This document shows positions 17,719 to 26,694 of a stretch of 64,000 bases of DNA, piece by piece. The stretch is from NCBI RefSeq assembly GCF_001261735.1, contig NZ_CVRP01000001.1, forward strand, positions 1 to 64,000. Reading direction: 5' to 3'. The DNA is from Dysgonomonas sp. BGC7 (GTDB lineage: Bacteria; Bacteroidota; Bacteroidia; Bacteroidales; Dysgonomonadaceae). The notes beneath the pieces are model-generated. The model was not told the origin of the DNA, searched no databases, and was given only the letters and a program-made list of their open reading frames with translations. Made by a program: the position numbers and the translations under genes. The first letter of the stretch is position 1. Every line of letters starts with the position of its first letter.

Positions 17719-19752
17719 ATGATAAATAATAGAGATTTAAGTTGGCTTGCTTTTAACGAACGAGTACTACAGGAAGCTCAGGATAAGAGTGTTCCTTTAC
17801 TGCAACGTTTACGCTTTCTTGGTATTTTCTCCAACAATCAGGATGAATTCATTAAAGTAAGGGTTGCTAATATTGTTCGTCTGAGTCAGATGAGGGGAAA
17901 GAAACAACCGTTCTTTTCGGGAGGATATTTAGCAAAGGAGTTATTACCTCTTGTAAATACAAAGGTTTACGAAGGTCAAAAAAAATTCAGTAATATATAT
18001 GCCGAAGTTTTATCCGAAATGGAGACACAAGGCATTTATGTTATAAATGAAAAACAATTAAATAAGAGACAGAAGCAATTTTGTCACGAATACTTTTCTT
18101 CAGTTGTAAGCCCTTTGTTGGTTCCGCTTATAATACGGAAAACCACACAATTACCTTTTTTGCGTGATAATGCTATTTATCATGCAGTGAAAATGTATGC
18201 AGGAAAACATAGCCAATCGCGTTATGCTATAATTCAGATACCGGTAAGTAGTTCATGTCCGCGGTTTGTTGTTCTTCCGTCTTCGGTTAAAGATCGGAAT
18301 GAAATTATTTTTTTGGATGATATTATTCGTTTTTGTCTCGATGAGATATTCTTCATGTTCAATTATAAGACAGTTTCCGCCTATACTTTCAAGTTGATGC
18401 GTGATGCACAGCTTACATTAGATGATGATATATCTAAAAGTTTGGTAGAAAAGATGGAGGCGGGCCTCGAGGGGCGTTTGCATGGTCAGCCGGTTCGGCT
18501 TATATACGACAAGGAAATGCCTCAGGATATGTTGGATATATTAGCTACAAAGCTAAAACTTAAAGATCGGGGTGAATTAGATGCCGGAGGACGTTATCAT
18601 CTGATGCGCGACCTTATGAAATTTCCTAAAGTCCGTCTCGATTTGGAAAGTCAGATACTTTCTCCATTACATCATCCTGATATTAAGGTGTTTTCGAGTA
18701 TATTGAAAGTAATAGCTAAAAAAGATATATTACTCAACTATCCATATCATACATTCAATCATTTTATCGACTTCCTGAGAGAAGCTGCCATTGATCCCAA
18801 AGTGGAAAGTATTTACATCACTCTTTATCGTACGGCCGAGCGTTCGAAGGTTATTAATACCTTAATAAATGCAGCTAAGAATGGTAAAAAGGTAGTAGTA
18901 TTATTAGAATTGTTAGCACGGTTCGATGAAGAACAAAATGTTGAATACTCCGAACTCCTTCAGAAAGAAGGGGTAAAAGTAATACATGGAGTAAATGGTT
19001 TAAAGGTGCATGGCAAGTTGGTACTGATAGAGCGTAAAGGGAAAGATTTTGTCTATATTGGGACAGGTAACTTTAATGAAAATACCGCCCAGATATATAG
19101 CGATTTTGGACTATTTACATCAAATCCTCAAATAGCATCGGATGCAAGGTCGGTATTCGATTTTCTGGTGAATACACATCGTCATTTTACTTGCAAGCAG
19201 CTGATGGTCTCCCCATACTATATGCGTGATCAGTTTTACGAACTCATCAAAAAAGAGATCAAGAATGCTCAAAGTGGTAAGAAAGCGTATATATATGCGA
19301 AATTTAATAGTTTGACTGATGAGGATATGATTAATATGCTCTATAAAGCAAGTCAGGCGGGGGTAGATATCCGGCTTATTATTCGTGGAGCATGTTGCTT
19401 GCAGCCTCAGGTAAAAGGCTTGAGTGAAAATATTAGAGTGATAAGTATTGTAGACCGTTACTTGGAGCATGCCCGACTGGCTATTTTTTATAATAATGGA
19501 GAGGAGAAAGTATATGCTTTGAGCGCAGATTGGATGACTCGTAATCTTGACCGGAGAGTTGAAGTTGCAATACCTATCATAGACAATCGTATAAAGCAAA
19601 ATTTGCTGGATTTTTTTAATATTCAGTGGTCAGACAATGAAAAGGCGAGAGATTTAGCTGAGTTCGGTGAAAATAATTACATAACCAGAGGAGATAATCC
19701 TCCATGCCGATCGCAGCTGGAGCTTTATTCCTATTATAAAAACATGAAATAA
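17719..19752 (+). CDS. ppk1: polyphosphate kinase 1
   Basis: Reversibly polymerises the gamma-phosphate of ATP into inorganic polyphosphate. At 677 residues it is full length. The N domain opens NNRDLSWLAFNERVLQEA. The autophosphorylated histidine lies in LKVHGKLVLIERKG and the second essential histidine in RYLEHARLAIF, followed by ALSADWMTRNLDRRVE. These match the E. coli Ppk His435 and His592 regions. It is flanked by two Ppx/GppA paralogues, the downstream one starting nine bases after its stop. Confidence 0.97.
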   Translation: MINNRDLSWLAFNERVLQEAQDKSVPLLQRLRFLGIFSNNQDEFIKVRVANIVRLSQMRGKKQPFFSGGYLAKELLPLVNTKVYEGQKKFSNIYAEVLSEMETQGIYVINEKQLNKRQKQFCHEYFSSVVSPLLVPLIIRKTTQLPFLRDNAIYHAVKMYAGKHSQSRYAIIQIPVSSSCPRFVVLPSSVKDRNEIIFLDDIIRFCLDEIFFMFNYKTVSAYTFKLMRDAQLTLDDDISKSLVEKMEAGLEGRLHGQPVRLIYDKEMPQDMLDILATKLKLKDRGELDAGGRYHLMRDLMKFPKVRLDLESQILSPLHHPDIKVFSSILKVIAKKDILLNYPYHTFNHFIDFLREAAIDPKVESIYITLYRTAERSKVINTLINAAKNGKKVVVLLELLARFDEEQNVEYSELLQKEGVKVIHGVNGLKVHGKLVLIERKGKDFVYIGTGNFNENTAQIYSDFGLFTSNPQIASDARSVFDFLVNTHRHFTCKQLMVSPYYMRDQFYELIKKEIKNAQSGKKAYIYAKFNSLTDEDMINMLYKASQAGVDIRLIIRGACCLQPQVKGLSENIRVISIVDRYLEHARLAIFYNNGEEKVYALSADWMTRNLDRRVEVAIPIIDNRIKQNLLDFFNIQWSDNEKARDLAEFGENNYITRGDNPPCRSQLELYSYYKNMK

Positions 19753-19760
19753 AATCATAT

Positions 19761-20651
19761 ATGGAAACAAGTGTAATTGCAGCTATTGATATAGGCTCCA
19801 ATGCTATTCGTTTGCTGATTAATAATATTGAAAATACAAAATCTGCACCTGATTTCAAAAAGGCTGCTTTCCTTCGCGTACCTATCCGCTTGGGGGAGGA
19901 TGTTTTTACGTTGGGACGAATAAGTGAAGAAAAGAAAACTCGGCTTATAGATGCTATGCAGGGATTCTCTCATATAATGAAAGCATATTCGGTAGAGAGC
20001 TATAAAGCCTGTGCAACCAGTGCCATGCGTGATGCTGCAAACGGAAAAGAAATTACTGATCTTATACGTAAAGAGAGCGACTTGGATATAGAAATTATTA
20101 GTGGGCAAGAAGAAGCTGATATTATCTACGAAGCCGGAGGGTTAGGTAGTCTGATGGATAAAAATCGCAACTATCTTTATGTTGATGTTGGAGGTGGTAG
20201 TACCGAGTTGGTTGTGTATAGTAAGGAGCAGAAAATGACTTCCAATTCTTTTCAGATGGGAACTGTACGTATGCTTGTCAATGCAGTGGAAGCTGGTGAG
20301 CAGGACAGATTTAAGTCGTGGCTCAAGACAGTGTATAAGAAGTATGCTCCTCTAAATATTATAGCTTCGGGTGGAAATATAAATAAGATTCATAAAATAT
20401 TGGGTAAGAGAGAAAAGGAATATATAAACTATCCCGAAATGAAAGTTTTATACGATACTTTGCATAGTCAAAGCTACGAAGAACGTATTCAGAACTTTAA
20501 ATTAAACACCTATCGAGCCGATGTTATTATCCCTGCCCTAAAAATATTTCTTACTGTAGCTAAAACATGTAAGGTGAATGAAATTTATGTTCCTAAAGTT
20601 GGGCTTGTAGATGGTATTATTCATCACCTGTATGCTGATAAGCATAAATGA
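19761..20651 (+). CDS. Ppx/GppA family phosphatase, second paralogue
   Basis: A 296-residue exopolyphosphatase-like enzyme that likely degrades polyphosphate made by the adjacent ppk1. It has canonical motifs: AIDIGSNAIRLLI, IISGQEEADIIYEAGG with the catalytic Glu pair, and VDVGGGSTELVVY. It starts eight bases after ppk1 and is surely co-transcribed. It shares architecture with the first paralogue but keeps the full active site. Guanosine pentaphosphatase activity cannot be excluded. Confidence 0.92.
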   Translation: METSVIAAIDIGSNAIRLLINNIENTKSAPDFKKAAFLRVPIRLGEDVFTLGRISEEKKTRLIDAMQGFSHIMKAYSVESYKACATSAMRDAANGKEITDLIRKESDLDIEIISGQEEADIIYEAGGLGSLMDKNRNYLYVDVGGGSTELVVYSKEQKMTSNSFQMGTVRMLVNAVEAGEQDRFKSWLKTVYKKYAPLNIIASGGNINKIHKILGKREKEYINYPEMKVLYDTLHSQSYEERIQNFKLNTYRADVIIPALKIFLTVAKTCKVNEIYVPKVGLVDGIIHHLYADKHK

Positions 20652-20655
20652 TTGT

Positions 20656-21348
20656 TTAATTTTCTAGTTCGTTCACTCTGTCTTCGACTCCTTCTTGTAC
20701 TATTTCGTATAGTACCTTTTCTGCTTTAGCGTAATCATTTATTACAATTATGGTTACTATAGCTAAAGGGACTCCTATCAGAGAGCCTATAATCGACATA
20801 ATCTGACTATCTATCATTTCAGCTATAGTCTCATCTTGTAACGATGTTCTGAAGATTATGTTTCCTGCAATCCCCGCTATAATCCAAAGTGCCCACCATA
20901 TTGGAAGGTATGTGGTCTTTAGTTGTGGATAAGGTCGATCGGCTTGTTGTTTCAGGTATTTATCTGTTTTTGTGTAGAGCTCATTCATTATCCTGTAAGG
21001 AACGAAAAGATTCATTACAGGAACAAACCATGCTCCGGCAGCCCATCCTTCTCCATATGCAATATTGTGAGTCAATGTCTCCAAATTATAATAAGCACGC
21101 CTGAACCAGCGAATGAATGTGATTGCAGAAACTATATACATACTTAAGTATAAAAGCCCTACTGCTCCTTCTGTAAAACTACCTGCTAGAGATAAGTTTT
21201 CTGAGACGAATTCGCCCTGATCTATCATTGTATAAATTATTAGCTGGAAAACACCTGAAGCAATAGAAAGTCCTTCTATAGCAAGTATTAACCATATAAG
21301 AGTAATTGCTGTTTTACTTCTTTGTTCGTTTGGTCTTAATTCGTTCAT
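20656..21348 (-). CDS. DUF4328 family membrane protein
   Basis: A 230-residue predicted inner-membrane protein with about five or six hydrophobic segments (near residues 14-40, 60-82, 105-120, 150-165 and 185-207). FIRWFRRAYYNLETL and GEGWAAGAWFVPVMNLFVPYRIMNEL match the DUF4328 family. It converges on the second ppx gene with only four bases between stops and no visible terminator. Function unknown. Confidence 0.8.
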   Translation of the reverse strand: MNELRPNEQRSKTAITLIWLILAIEGLSIASGVFQLIIYTMIDQGEFVSENLSLAGSFTEGAVGLLYLSMYIVSAITFIRWFRRAYYNLETLTHNIAYGEGWAAGAWFVPVMNLFVPYRIMNELYTKTDKYLKQQADRPYPQLKTTYLPIWWALWIIAGIAGNIIFRTSLQDETIAEMIDSQIMSIIGSLIGVPLAIVTIIVINDYAKAEKVLYEIVQEGVEDRVNELEN

Positions 21349-21512
21349 AGTGTGTTTTTCTACTAGACTAGGTCTGTTGGAGTATAAAGTTATAAAAATA
21401 ATGTTAAGTATAGCTTTCCCTCTTTTGTTTTATTTATATGAAATGGCTCAATTAGTTCTTTCTGCTTAATTTTTTTTAACTCCTAATAATCGCAAATCAG
21501 ATTTAACATATC

Positions 21513-21520
21513 TATTTTTG
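21513..21520 (+). promoter_or_regulatory. candidate -7 box for the moxR-bat operon
   Basis: TATTTTTG fits TAnnTTTG, 59 bp before the moxR ATG. No clear -33 TTG is seen. Confidence 0.4.
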
Positions 21521-21579
21521 TCGTGCTTAGTAAATAGGAAAAATCAAATAATAAATATAAACGCTAAATAAACAACAGT

Positions 21580-22572
21580 ATGGCGCAAGTTGATATTCGA
21601 GAACTTACAGAAAGGATACAGAGCAAAAGCTCATTTGTAGAGGCACTCACAATGGGAATGGACAGAGTGATTGTGGGACAGAAGCATCTTGTAGAATCGC
21701 TCTTGATAGGATTATTAGCTGATGGACATATCTTGCTCGAAGGGGTGCCCGGATTGGCTAAGACATTAGCTATTAAGACTCTAGCGTCATTGATTGATGC
21801 GAAATATAGCCGTATTCAGTTTACTCCCGACCTATTACCTGCCGACGTTGTTGGTACAATGATTTATAGCCAGAAAACAGAAGAGTTTCTGGTAAAACAT
21901 GGGCCGGTATTCTCTAACTTTGTTTTAGCAGATGAAATAAACCGTGCTCCTGCTAAGGTACAAAGTGCACTGTTAGAGGCCATGCAGGAGCGTCAGGTTA
22001 CTATAGGCGAAAAAACATATAAATTGCCTTCTCCTTTCTTGGTAATGGCAACACAGAATCCGATAGAGCAAGAAGGAACTTATCCGCTTCCCGAAGCACA
22101 GGTAGACCGTTTTATGCTCAAAGTAGTTATCAACTACCCTAAAAAAGAAGAAGAAAAGTTGATCCTCAGAAATAACCTGATGGGCGATTACGGGAAATTA
22201 GATCCGGTAATGAAAGCTGATGAAATTATCAGTGCCCGCGAGGTTGTCAAAGATGTATATCTGGACGAAAAGATAGAAAAATATATTGTAGACATTGTTT
22301 TTGCTACACGTTTCCCGGAAGACAACGGTTTGTCTTCCCTGAAAGGTATGATTGGCTTTGGTGCGTCGCCTCGTGCATCCATCAGTTTGGCTTTAGCATC
22401 CCGTGCATATGCTTTCATTAAACGCAGAGGATATGTTATTCCTGAAGATATTCGTGCCGTGTGCCATGATGTTCTACGCCACCGTATCGGACTAACTTAC
22501 GAAGCTGAGGCTAACAATACTACATCTGATGAAATCATCAGTGAAATACTGAACAAAGTAGAAGTGCCTTAA
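21580..22572 (+). CDS. moxR: MoxR family AAA+ ATPase
   Basis: A 330-residue AAA+ chaperone ATPase thought to act with the VWA proteins encoded downstream. Walker A is EGVPGLAKTLAIK and Walker B FVLADEINRAPAKVQSALLEAMQE. Sensor 1 is MATQNPIEQEGTYPLPEAQVDRF (in parts), with an arginine-rich sensor 2 region (GASPRASI). It is the first gene of a nine-gene set running to batE on the same strand. Confidence 0.95.
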   Translation: MAQVDIRELTERIQSKSSFVEALTMGMDRVIVGQKHLVESLLIGLLADGHILLEGVPGLAKTLAIKTLASLIDAKYSRIQFTPDLLPADVVGTMIYSQKTEEFLVKHGPVFSNFVLADEINRAPAKVQSALLEAMQERQVTIGEKTYKLPSPFLVMATQNPIEQEGTYPLPEAQVDRFMLKVVINYPKKEEEKLILRNNLMGDYGKLDPVMKADEIISAREVVKDVYLDEKIEKYIVDIVFATRFPEDNGLSSLKGMIGFGASPRASISLALASRAYAFIKRRGYVIPEDIRAVCHDVLRHRIGLTYEAEANNTTSDEIISEILNKVEVP

Positions 22573-22622
22573 GGCAATATGCCAATATAATGATATGTCG
22601 ATAAGCTAATGTAAGAGAAATG

Positions 22623-22659
22623 TAATTAGCATATTGGCGCATAGAATAATTAGCATATT
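22623..22659 (+). repeat. 13-bp direct repeat in the moxR-DUF58 gap
   Basis: TAATTAGCATATT occurs at 22623-22635 and again at 22647-22659. GCCAATAT at 22581-22588 is also complementary to ATATTGGC at 22631-22638. This low-complexity gap separates moxR from the DUF58 gene by 97 bp. Confidence 0.5.
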
Positions 22660-22669
22660 ATTTTTTCTT

Positions 22670-23539
22670 ATGGAAACAAGTGAATTATTAAAGAAAGTAC
22701 GCCAGATTGAAATAAAGACTCGTGGTTTGTCTGCTAATATATTTGCCGGACAATATCATTCTGCCTTTAAAGGTAGGGGGATGGCATTCTCAGAAGTGCG
22801 TGAATATCAGTATGGAGATGATATTCGCGATATTGATTGGAATGTGACAGCCCGCTATAGCAAACCTTTTATTAAAGTGTTTGAGGAAGAGCGGGAACTT
22901 ACTGTTATGTTGCTTGTCGATGTCTCGGCCAGTCAGGATTTTGGAACAAGGAATACTATTAAGCGAGATGTAGTCACAGAAATTGCTGCTACTCTAGCCT
23001 TCTCAGCCATCCAGAATAATGATAAAATAGGTGTAATTTTCTTTTCAGACAAAATTGAAAAATTTATTCCTCCTAAGAAAGGGAAAAAGCATATCCTTTA
23101 TATTATTCGTGAACTGATAAACTTTCAGGCCGATAGTCCCAAAACAGATATGGGTATGGCTTTAAAATATCTGACTAATGTTATCAAGAAGCGATGTACT
23201 ACTTTTATGATATCAGACTTTATCGACATCAAAGATTATGATAATGCATTAACGATAGCCAATCGTAAGCATGATATTGTTGCGCTTCAGGTCTATGATA
23301 ATCTTGAAACACAGCTACCTAATGTTGGCTTGATGAAAGTTGTGGATGCAGAGACAGGTGGTGAGCGCTGGGTCGATACTTCTTCTCGCAAAGTGAGAGA
23401 AATATATAAAGACTGGTGGCAGAAGCAACAAGGTAAGATGCAAACCTCTTTCAATAAGAGTAAAGTAGATAGCGTTTCTGTCCGTACCGACGAAGATTAT
23501 GTAAAAGCTTTGCTGGCATTGTTTAAGAAAAGGAGCTAG
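22670..23539 (+). CDS. DUF58 domain protein of the Bat locus
   Basis: A 289-residue protein with a DUF58 / degenerate VWA fold. VREYQYGDDIRDIDWNVTAR is the DUF58 signature, and MLLVDVSASQDFG resembles a VWA MIDAS strand (DVSAS). There is no membrane helix, so it is probably cytoplasmic and a partner of the MoxR ATPase. The ATG at 22670 (METSELLKKVRQIE) is chosen because the in-frame TTG at 22634 lies inside a repeat-rich gap. Confidence 0.93.
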   Translation: METSELLKKVRQIEIKTRGLSANIFAGQYHSAFKGRGMAFSEVREYQYGDDIRDIDWNVTARYSKPFIKVFEEERELTVMLLVDVSASQDFGTRNTIKRDVVTEIAATLAFSAIQNNDKIGVIFFSDKIEKFIPPKKGKKHILYIIRELINFQADSPKTDMGMALKYLTNVIKKRCTTFMISDFIDIKDYDNALTIANRKHDIVALQVYDNLETQLPNVGLMKVVDAETGGERWVDTSSRKVREIYKDWWQKQQGKMQTSFNKSKVDSVSVRTDEDYVKALLALFKKRS

Positions 23540-23550
23540 TATAAAATATT

Positions 23551-23578
23551 GATAACTGTTGACTGATAACTGTTAACT
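23551..23578 (+). repeat. 14-bp tandem duplication
   Basis: GATAACTGTTGACT is followed directly by GATAACTGTTAACT, one mismatch. It fills the gap before the BatD-like membrane gene. Confidence 0.7.
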
Positions 23579-23586
23579 GAATAAAG

Positions 23587-24648
23587 ATGTTGAAACAAAA
23601 AAATATATTGTTATTTGCTTTACTCTGTTGTCTGGGCTTGTCGCTTAGTGCACAGAAATCTACAGTTAGAGCAACAATACAACCTTCGGATATACTGATA
23701 GGAGAGCAAGCAATAATCAATGTCGAAGTTATCTCGCCGAAAGGAAGAGATATTATATTTCCTGTGTATCAGGACACATTGATGAAAGGAATTGAAGTTT
23801 TGCAGATGTTGAAACCCGATACTGTGCTTAATGAGGTGATGACCATCAACCAAAAGTATGTTGTTACTTCCTTCGATTCTACATTATATCACATTCCTTA
23901 TATTGAGGTTATTGATGGAATAGATACTTTGAGAACAAATGATTTTGGCTTGAAAGTGTCAGCGCCCCAATTATCTGATTCTACTCTCGCATATCTGGAA
24001 GCTTTGAAAAATAATCAGACCGATTCTATCGATTTCGAGAAGTTACAGATCTCAGATATAAAGGCTATTCAGTCTCCTCCTTTTGTTTGGCAAGACTATC
24101 TCGAATATCTGCTTATTCCAATCTTGATTGTATTGGCATTAGCTGTTATTGCCTTGATAGCGTTCCTTATAATGCGAAAGAAGAAGAAAGGGTATTATTT
24201 TACACCGAAGATTATTCTCCCTCCACACGTTGTGGCTTTAGAGGGGCTTGATAAACTGAAAGCCTCCAAAATGTGGCAAAAAGGTCAGGAAAAAGAATAC
24301 TATACCGAATTGACAGATATTTTACGTCAATATATCGACGGACGTTTTAATATTGATGCTCCTGAAATGATTTCAGAAGATATCATCGCTACCGTTCACT
24401 TGGCGACAGATACAAAATCTGCTACAGATGGGCTTGCTCAGATATTGAAACTAGCCGATTTGGTGAAATTTGCTAAATATACACCATTTGCCGATGAGAA
24501 TGATTTAAGTCTTGTAAATGCTTATCTGTTTATCAATCAGACTAAGCAGGAAGAACGCCCTACAATAGAAGAACAGAAAGAAGGAGCATCTGATAATAGT
24601 AGTTTGCCGAATCAGACTAAAAGTACTAATGAACAATCTAAAAGCTAA
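23587..24648 (+). CDS. BatD-like membrane protein of the Bat locus
   Basis: A 353-residue protein with a signal peptide (about 1-21, ending LSLSA). A periplasmic beta-rich region at about 22-130 (IQPSDILIGEQAIINVEVIS) resembles the N-terminal domain of BatD. One membrane helix lies at about 178-200. A cytoplasmic helical domain follows (KMWQKGQEKEYYTELTDILR), similar to the C-terminal region of BatD/DUF4381 proteins. It is placed between DUF58 and batA, a common slot for an unnamed Bat partner. The Ser/Asn/Gln-rich tail is probably disordered. Confidence 0.8.
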   Translation: MLKQKNILLFALLCCLGLSLSAQKSTVRATIQPSDILIGEQAIINVEVISPKGRDIIFPVYQDTLMKGIEVLQMLKPDTVLNEVMTINQKYVVTSFDSTLYHIPYIEVIDGIDTLRTNDFGLKVSAPQLSDSTLAYLEALKNNQTDSIDFEKLQISDIKAIQSPPFVWQDYLEYLLIPILIVLALAVIALIAFLIMRKKKKGYYFTPKIILPPHVVALEGLDKLKASKMWQKGQEKEYYTELTDILRQYIDGRFNIDAPEMISEDIIATVHLATDTKSATDGLAQILKLADLVKFAKYTPFADENDLSLVNAYLFINQTKQEERPTIEEQKEGASDNSSLPNQTKSTNEQSKS

Positions 24649-24660
24649 AAGATAGAGACA

Positions 24661-25644
24661 ATGGAATATGCTAATCCTAAATATTTGTTCTTACTCCTGC
24701 TATTTATACCATTAATTGCGTGGTATATAATCAAGCTGAGGAAGATGCAGGCAACGTTCAAGCTGTCTTCGGGTTTTGCTTTAGATAAAGCACCTGCCAC
24801 ATTCAGAGTGTATCTGCGCCATTTCCCATTTCTACTACGGCTGATTGCTATAGCTCTGATTATAATTGTGCTGGCACGGCCACAGAGTGTCAACTCTTCG
24901 GATGTTTCCAACTCTGAGGGGATAGATATTGTGATGGCTCTCGATATATCTAGTACGATGTTGGCACAAGACTTTTCTCCTACACGCCTCGATGCAGCTA
25001 AAAAAGTAGCCGCTGAATTTATTAACGATAGAAAAAATGACAAAATAGGCCTGGTCATATTTGGACGGGAAAGTTTTACGCAATGTCCATTAACCACCGA
25101 CCATCGGGTATTGTTGAATCTTCTTAACGAAGTAAAATTCGGAATGGTAGAGGATGGTACTGCTATAGGGCTCGGATTAGCTAATGCCGTAAATCGGTTG
25201 AAAGATAGTAAATCGAAGTCCCGGGTTGTTATACTGCTAACCGACGGATCGAATAATGCCGGGCAGATAGCACCTCTTACGGCAGCCGAACTGGCAGCAT
25301 CTTATGGTATTCGTGTATATACCATCGGGGTAGGATCGAGAGGTAATTCTGTTGCCAGTATAATGACTCCGTATGGAATGCAAACGATGAATGTCTCCGG
25401 CGAGTTTGACGAAAGGACGCTAACTGAAATTGCTTCTGTGACCAATGGTAGTTACTTTAGAGCTACAGACAATACCAGCCTCAAAGAGATTTATGATGAT
25501 ATTAATGAGATGGAGAAATATCATATAAGTGTGAATACAGTAACAAAGCGCAAAGAACTTTATATGCCGTTTGCACTTATTGCCCTAGCCCTAGTTGGGT
25601 TCGAGCTCATTCTTCGTCGTACTTGGTTAAGAAACATTCCATAA
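24661..25644 (+). CDS. batA: BatA, VWA-domain membrane protein
   Basis: A 327-residue Bacteroides aerotolerance protein. Membrane helices lie near residues 7-22 and 58-75, and another at the extreme C terminus (LIALALVGFELIL). Between them is a VWA domain whose MIDAS motif is IVMALDISSTMLAQDFSPTR (DxSxT), with later LLTDGSNNAGQ. It probably assembles with BatB in the cytoplasmic membrane, the VWA domain facing the periplasm. It starts 12 bp after the preceding gene. Confidence 0.94.
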   Translation: MEYANPKYLFLLLLFIPLIAWYIIKLRKMQATFKLSSGFALDKAPATFRVYLRHFPFLLRLIAIALIIIVLARPQSVNSSDVSNSEGIDIVMALDISSTMLAQDFSPTRLDAAKKVAAEFINDRKNDKIGLVIFGRESFTQCPLTTDHRVLLNLLNEVKFGMVEDGTAIGLGLANAVNRLKDSKSKSRVVILLTDGSNNAGQIAPLTAAELAASYGIRVYTIGVGSRGNSVASIMTPYGMQTMNVSGEFDERTLTEIASVTNGSYFRATDNTSLKEIYDDINEMEKYHISVNTVTKRKELYMPFALIALALVGFELILRRTWLRNIP

Positions 25645-25656
25645 GAAAAAGATATA

Positions 25657-26685
25657 ATGAGTGTATTTAGATTTGCAAATCCTGAATTTCTATATTTGTT
25701 TTTTTGTATTCCTGTTTTTATAATAGGATTCATCTTTCTGAATATAAGAAAGCGTAAAAGTGTAGAAAAGTTAGGAACTTTGGCTTTGGTGAAAAAAATG
25801 ATGCCTGAGCTATCTTTGAAGCGTTCCTATCTTAAGTTTTGGCTTACAATGGTTGCTATAGGTTTTGGTATTATTATTATTGCCCGTCCTCAGTTTGGAA
25901 CCAAAGTGGAAAAGATGGATAAGAAAGGTATCGAGCTTGTTATAGCTATAGATGTATCTAATTCGATGCTGGCCGAAGATATAAAGCCAAGCAGATTGAC
26001 CAAAGCTAAACAAATACTGACCCGCATTATTGACGAACGCAAAAACGATAAAGTTGCTATTGTTGTATTTGCAGGAGAGGCTTTTATTCAGTTGCCCCTA
26101 ACGCCGGATACTCAATCAGCAAAACTGTTTCTTGAAACTATCGATCCTAGTATTGTTCCCGTTCAGGGTACAGCTATTGGCAGTGCTATTGATATAGGTA
26201 TGACTTGTTTCTCCAATGATGAGGATATAGACAGAGCTATTGTTCTTATTACCGATGGGGAAGGACACGAAGGCAATGCAGAAGAAGCAGCCAAAAATGC
26301 TGCTGACAAAGGAGTCCATGTCAATGTCGTTGGTATAGGTACTACGCAGGGTGCAATGATACCTGTTGCCGAGGGATCGAGCAATATGAAGCGTGATACA
26401 GGAGGACAACCTGTTGTGACAAAGCTCAATGAGGAGATGTGTCGTCAGATAGCAAAAGCAGGTAAAGGTTTGTATGCACATGCCGACAACTCGAATAGTG
26501 CATTGAAAGCTTTACAAAGCGAACTCGAAAAATTACAGAAAAAAGAAATAGATGGTATTGCCTATTCTGAGTATGACGAAAAATTTCAGATATTTGCTTG
26601 GGTAATGCTTGTTATTCTTTTGTTGGAAATATGTGTTTTTGATAAGAAGAACAGGATATTCAGAAATATAAGGCTGTTTAAATAA
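25657..26685 (+). CDS. batB: BatB, VWA-domain membrane protein
   Basis: A 342-residue paralogue of BatA. It has N-terminal helices at about 10-28 and 58-76, a VWA domain with MIDAS motif VIAIDVSNSMLAEDIKPSR and VLITDGEGHEGN, and a C-terminal helix (IFAWVMLVILLLEICVF). It starts 12 bp after batA and is followed nine bases later by batC. Confidence 0.94.
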   Translation: MSVFRFANPEFLYLFFCIPVFIIGFIFLNIRKRKSVEKLGTLALVKKMMPELSLKRSYLKFWLTMVAIGFGIIIIARPQFGTKVEKMDKKGIELVIAIDVSNSMLAEDIKPSRLTKAKQILTRIIDERKNDKVAIVVFAGEAFIQLPLTPDTQSAKLFLETIDPSIVPVQGTAIGSAIDIGMTCFSNDEDIDRAIVLITDGEGHEGNAEEAAKNAADKGVHVNVVGIGTTQGAMIPVAEGSSNMKRDTGGQPVVTKLNEEMCRQIAKAGKGLYAHADNSNSALKALQSELEKLQKKEIDGIAYSEYDEKFQIFAWVMLVILLLEICVFDKKNRIFRNIRLFK

Positions 26686-26694
26686 GCATAAAGG

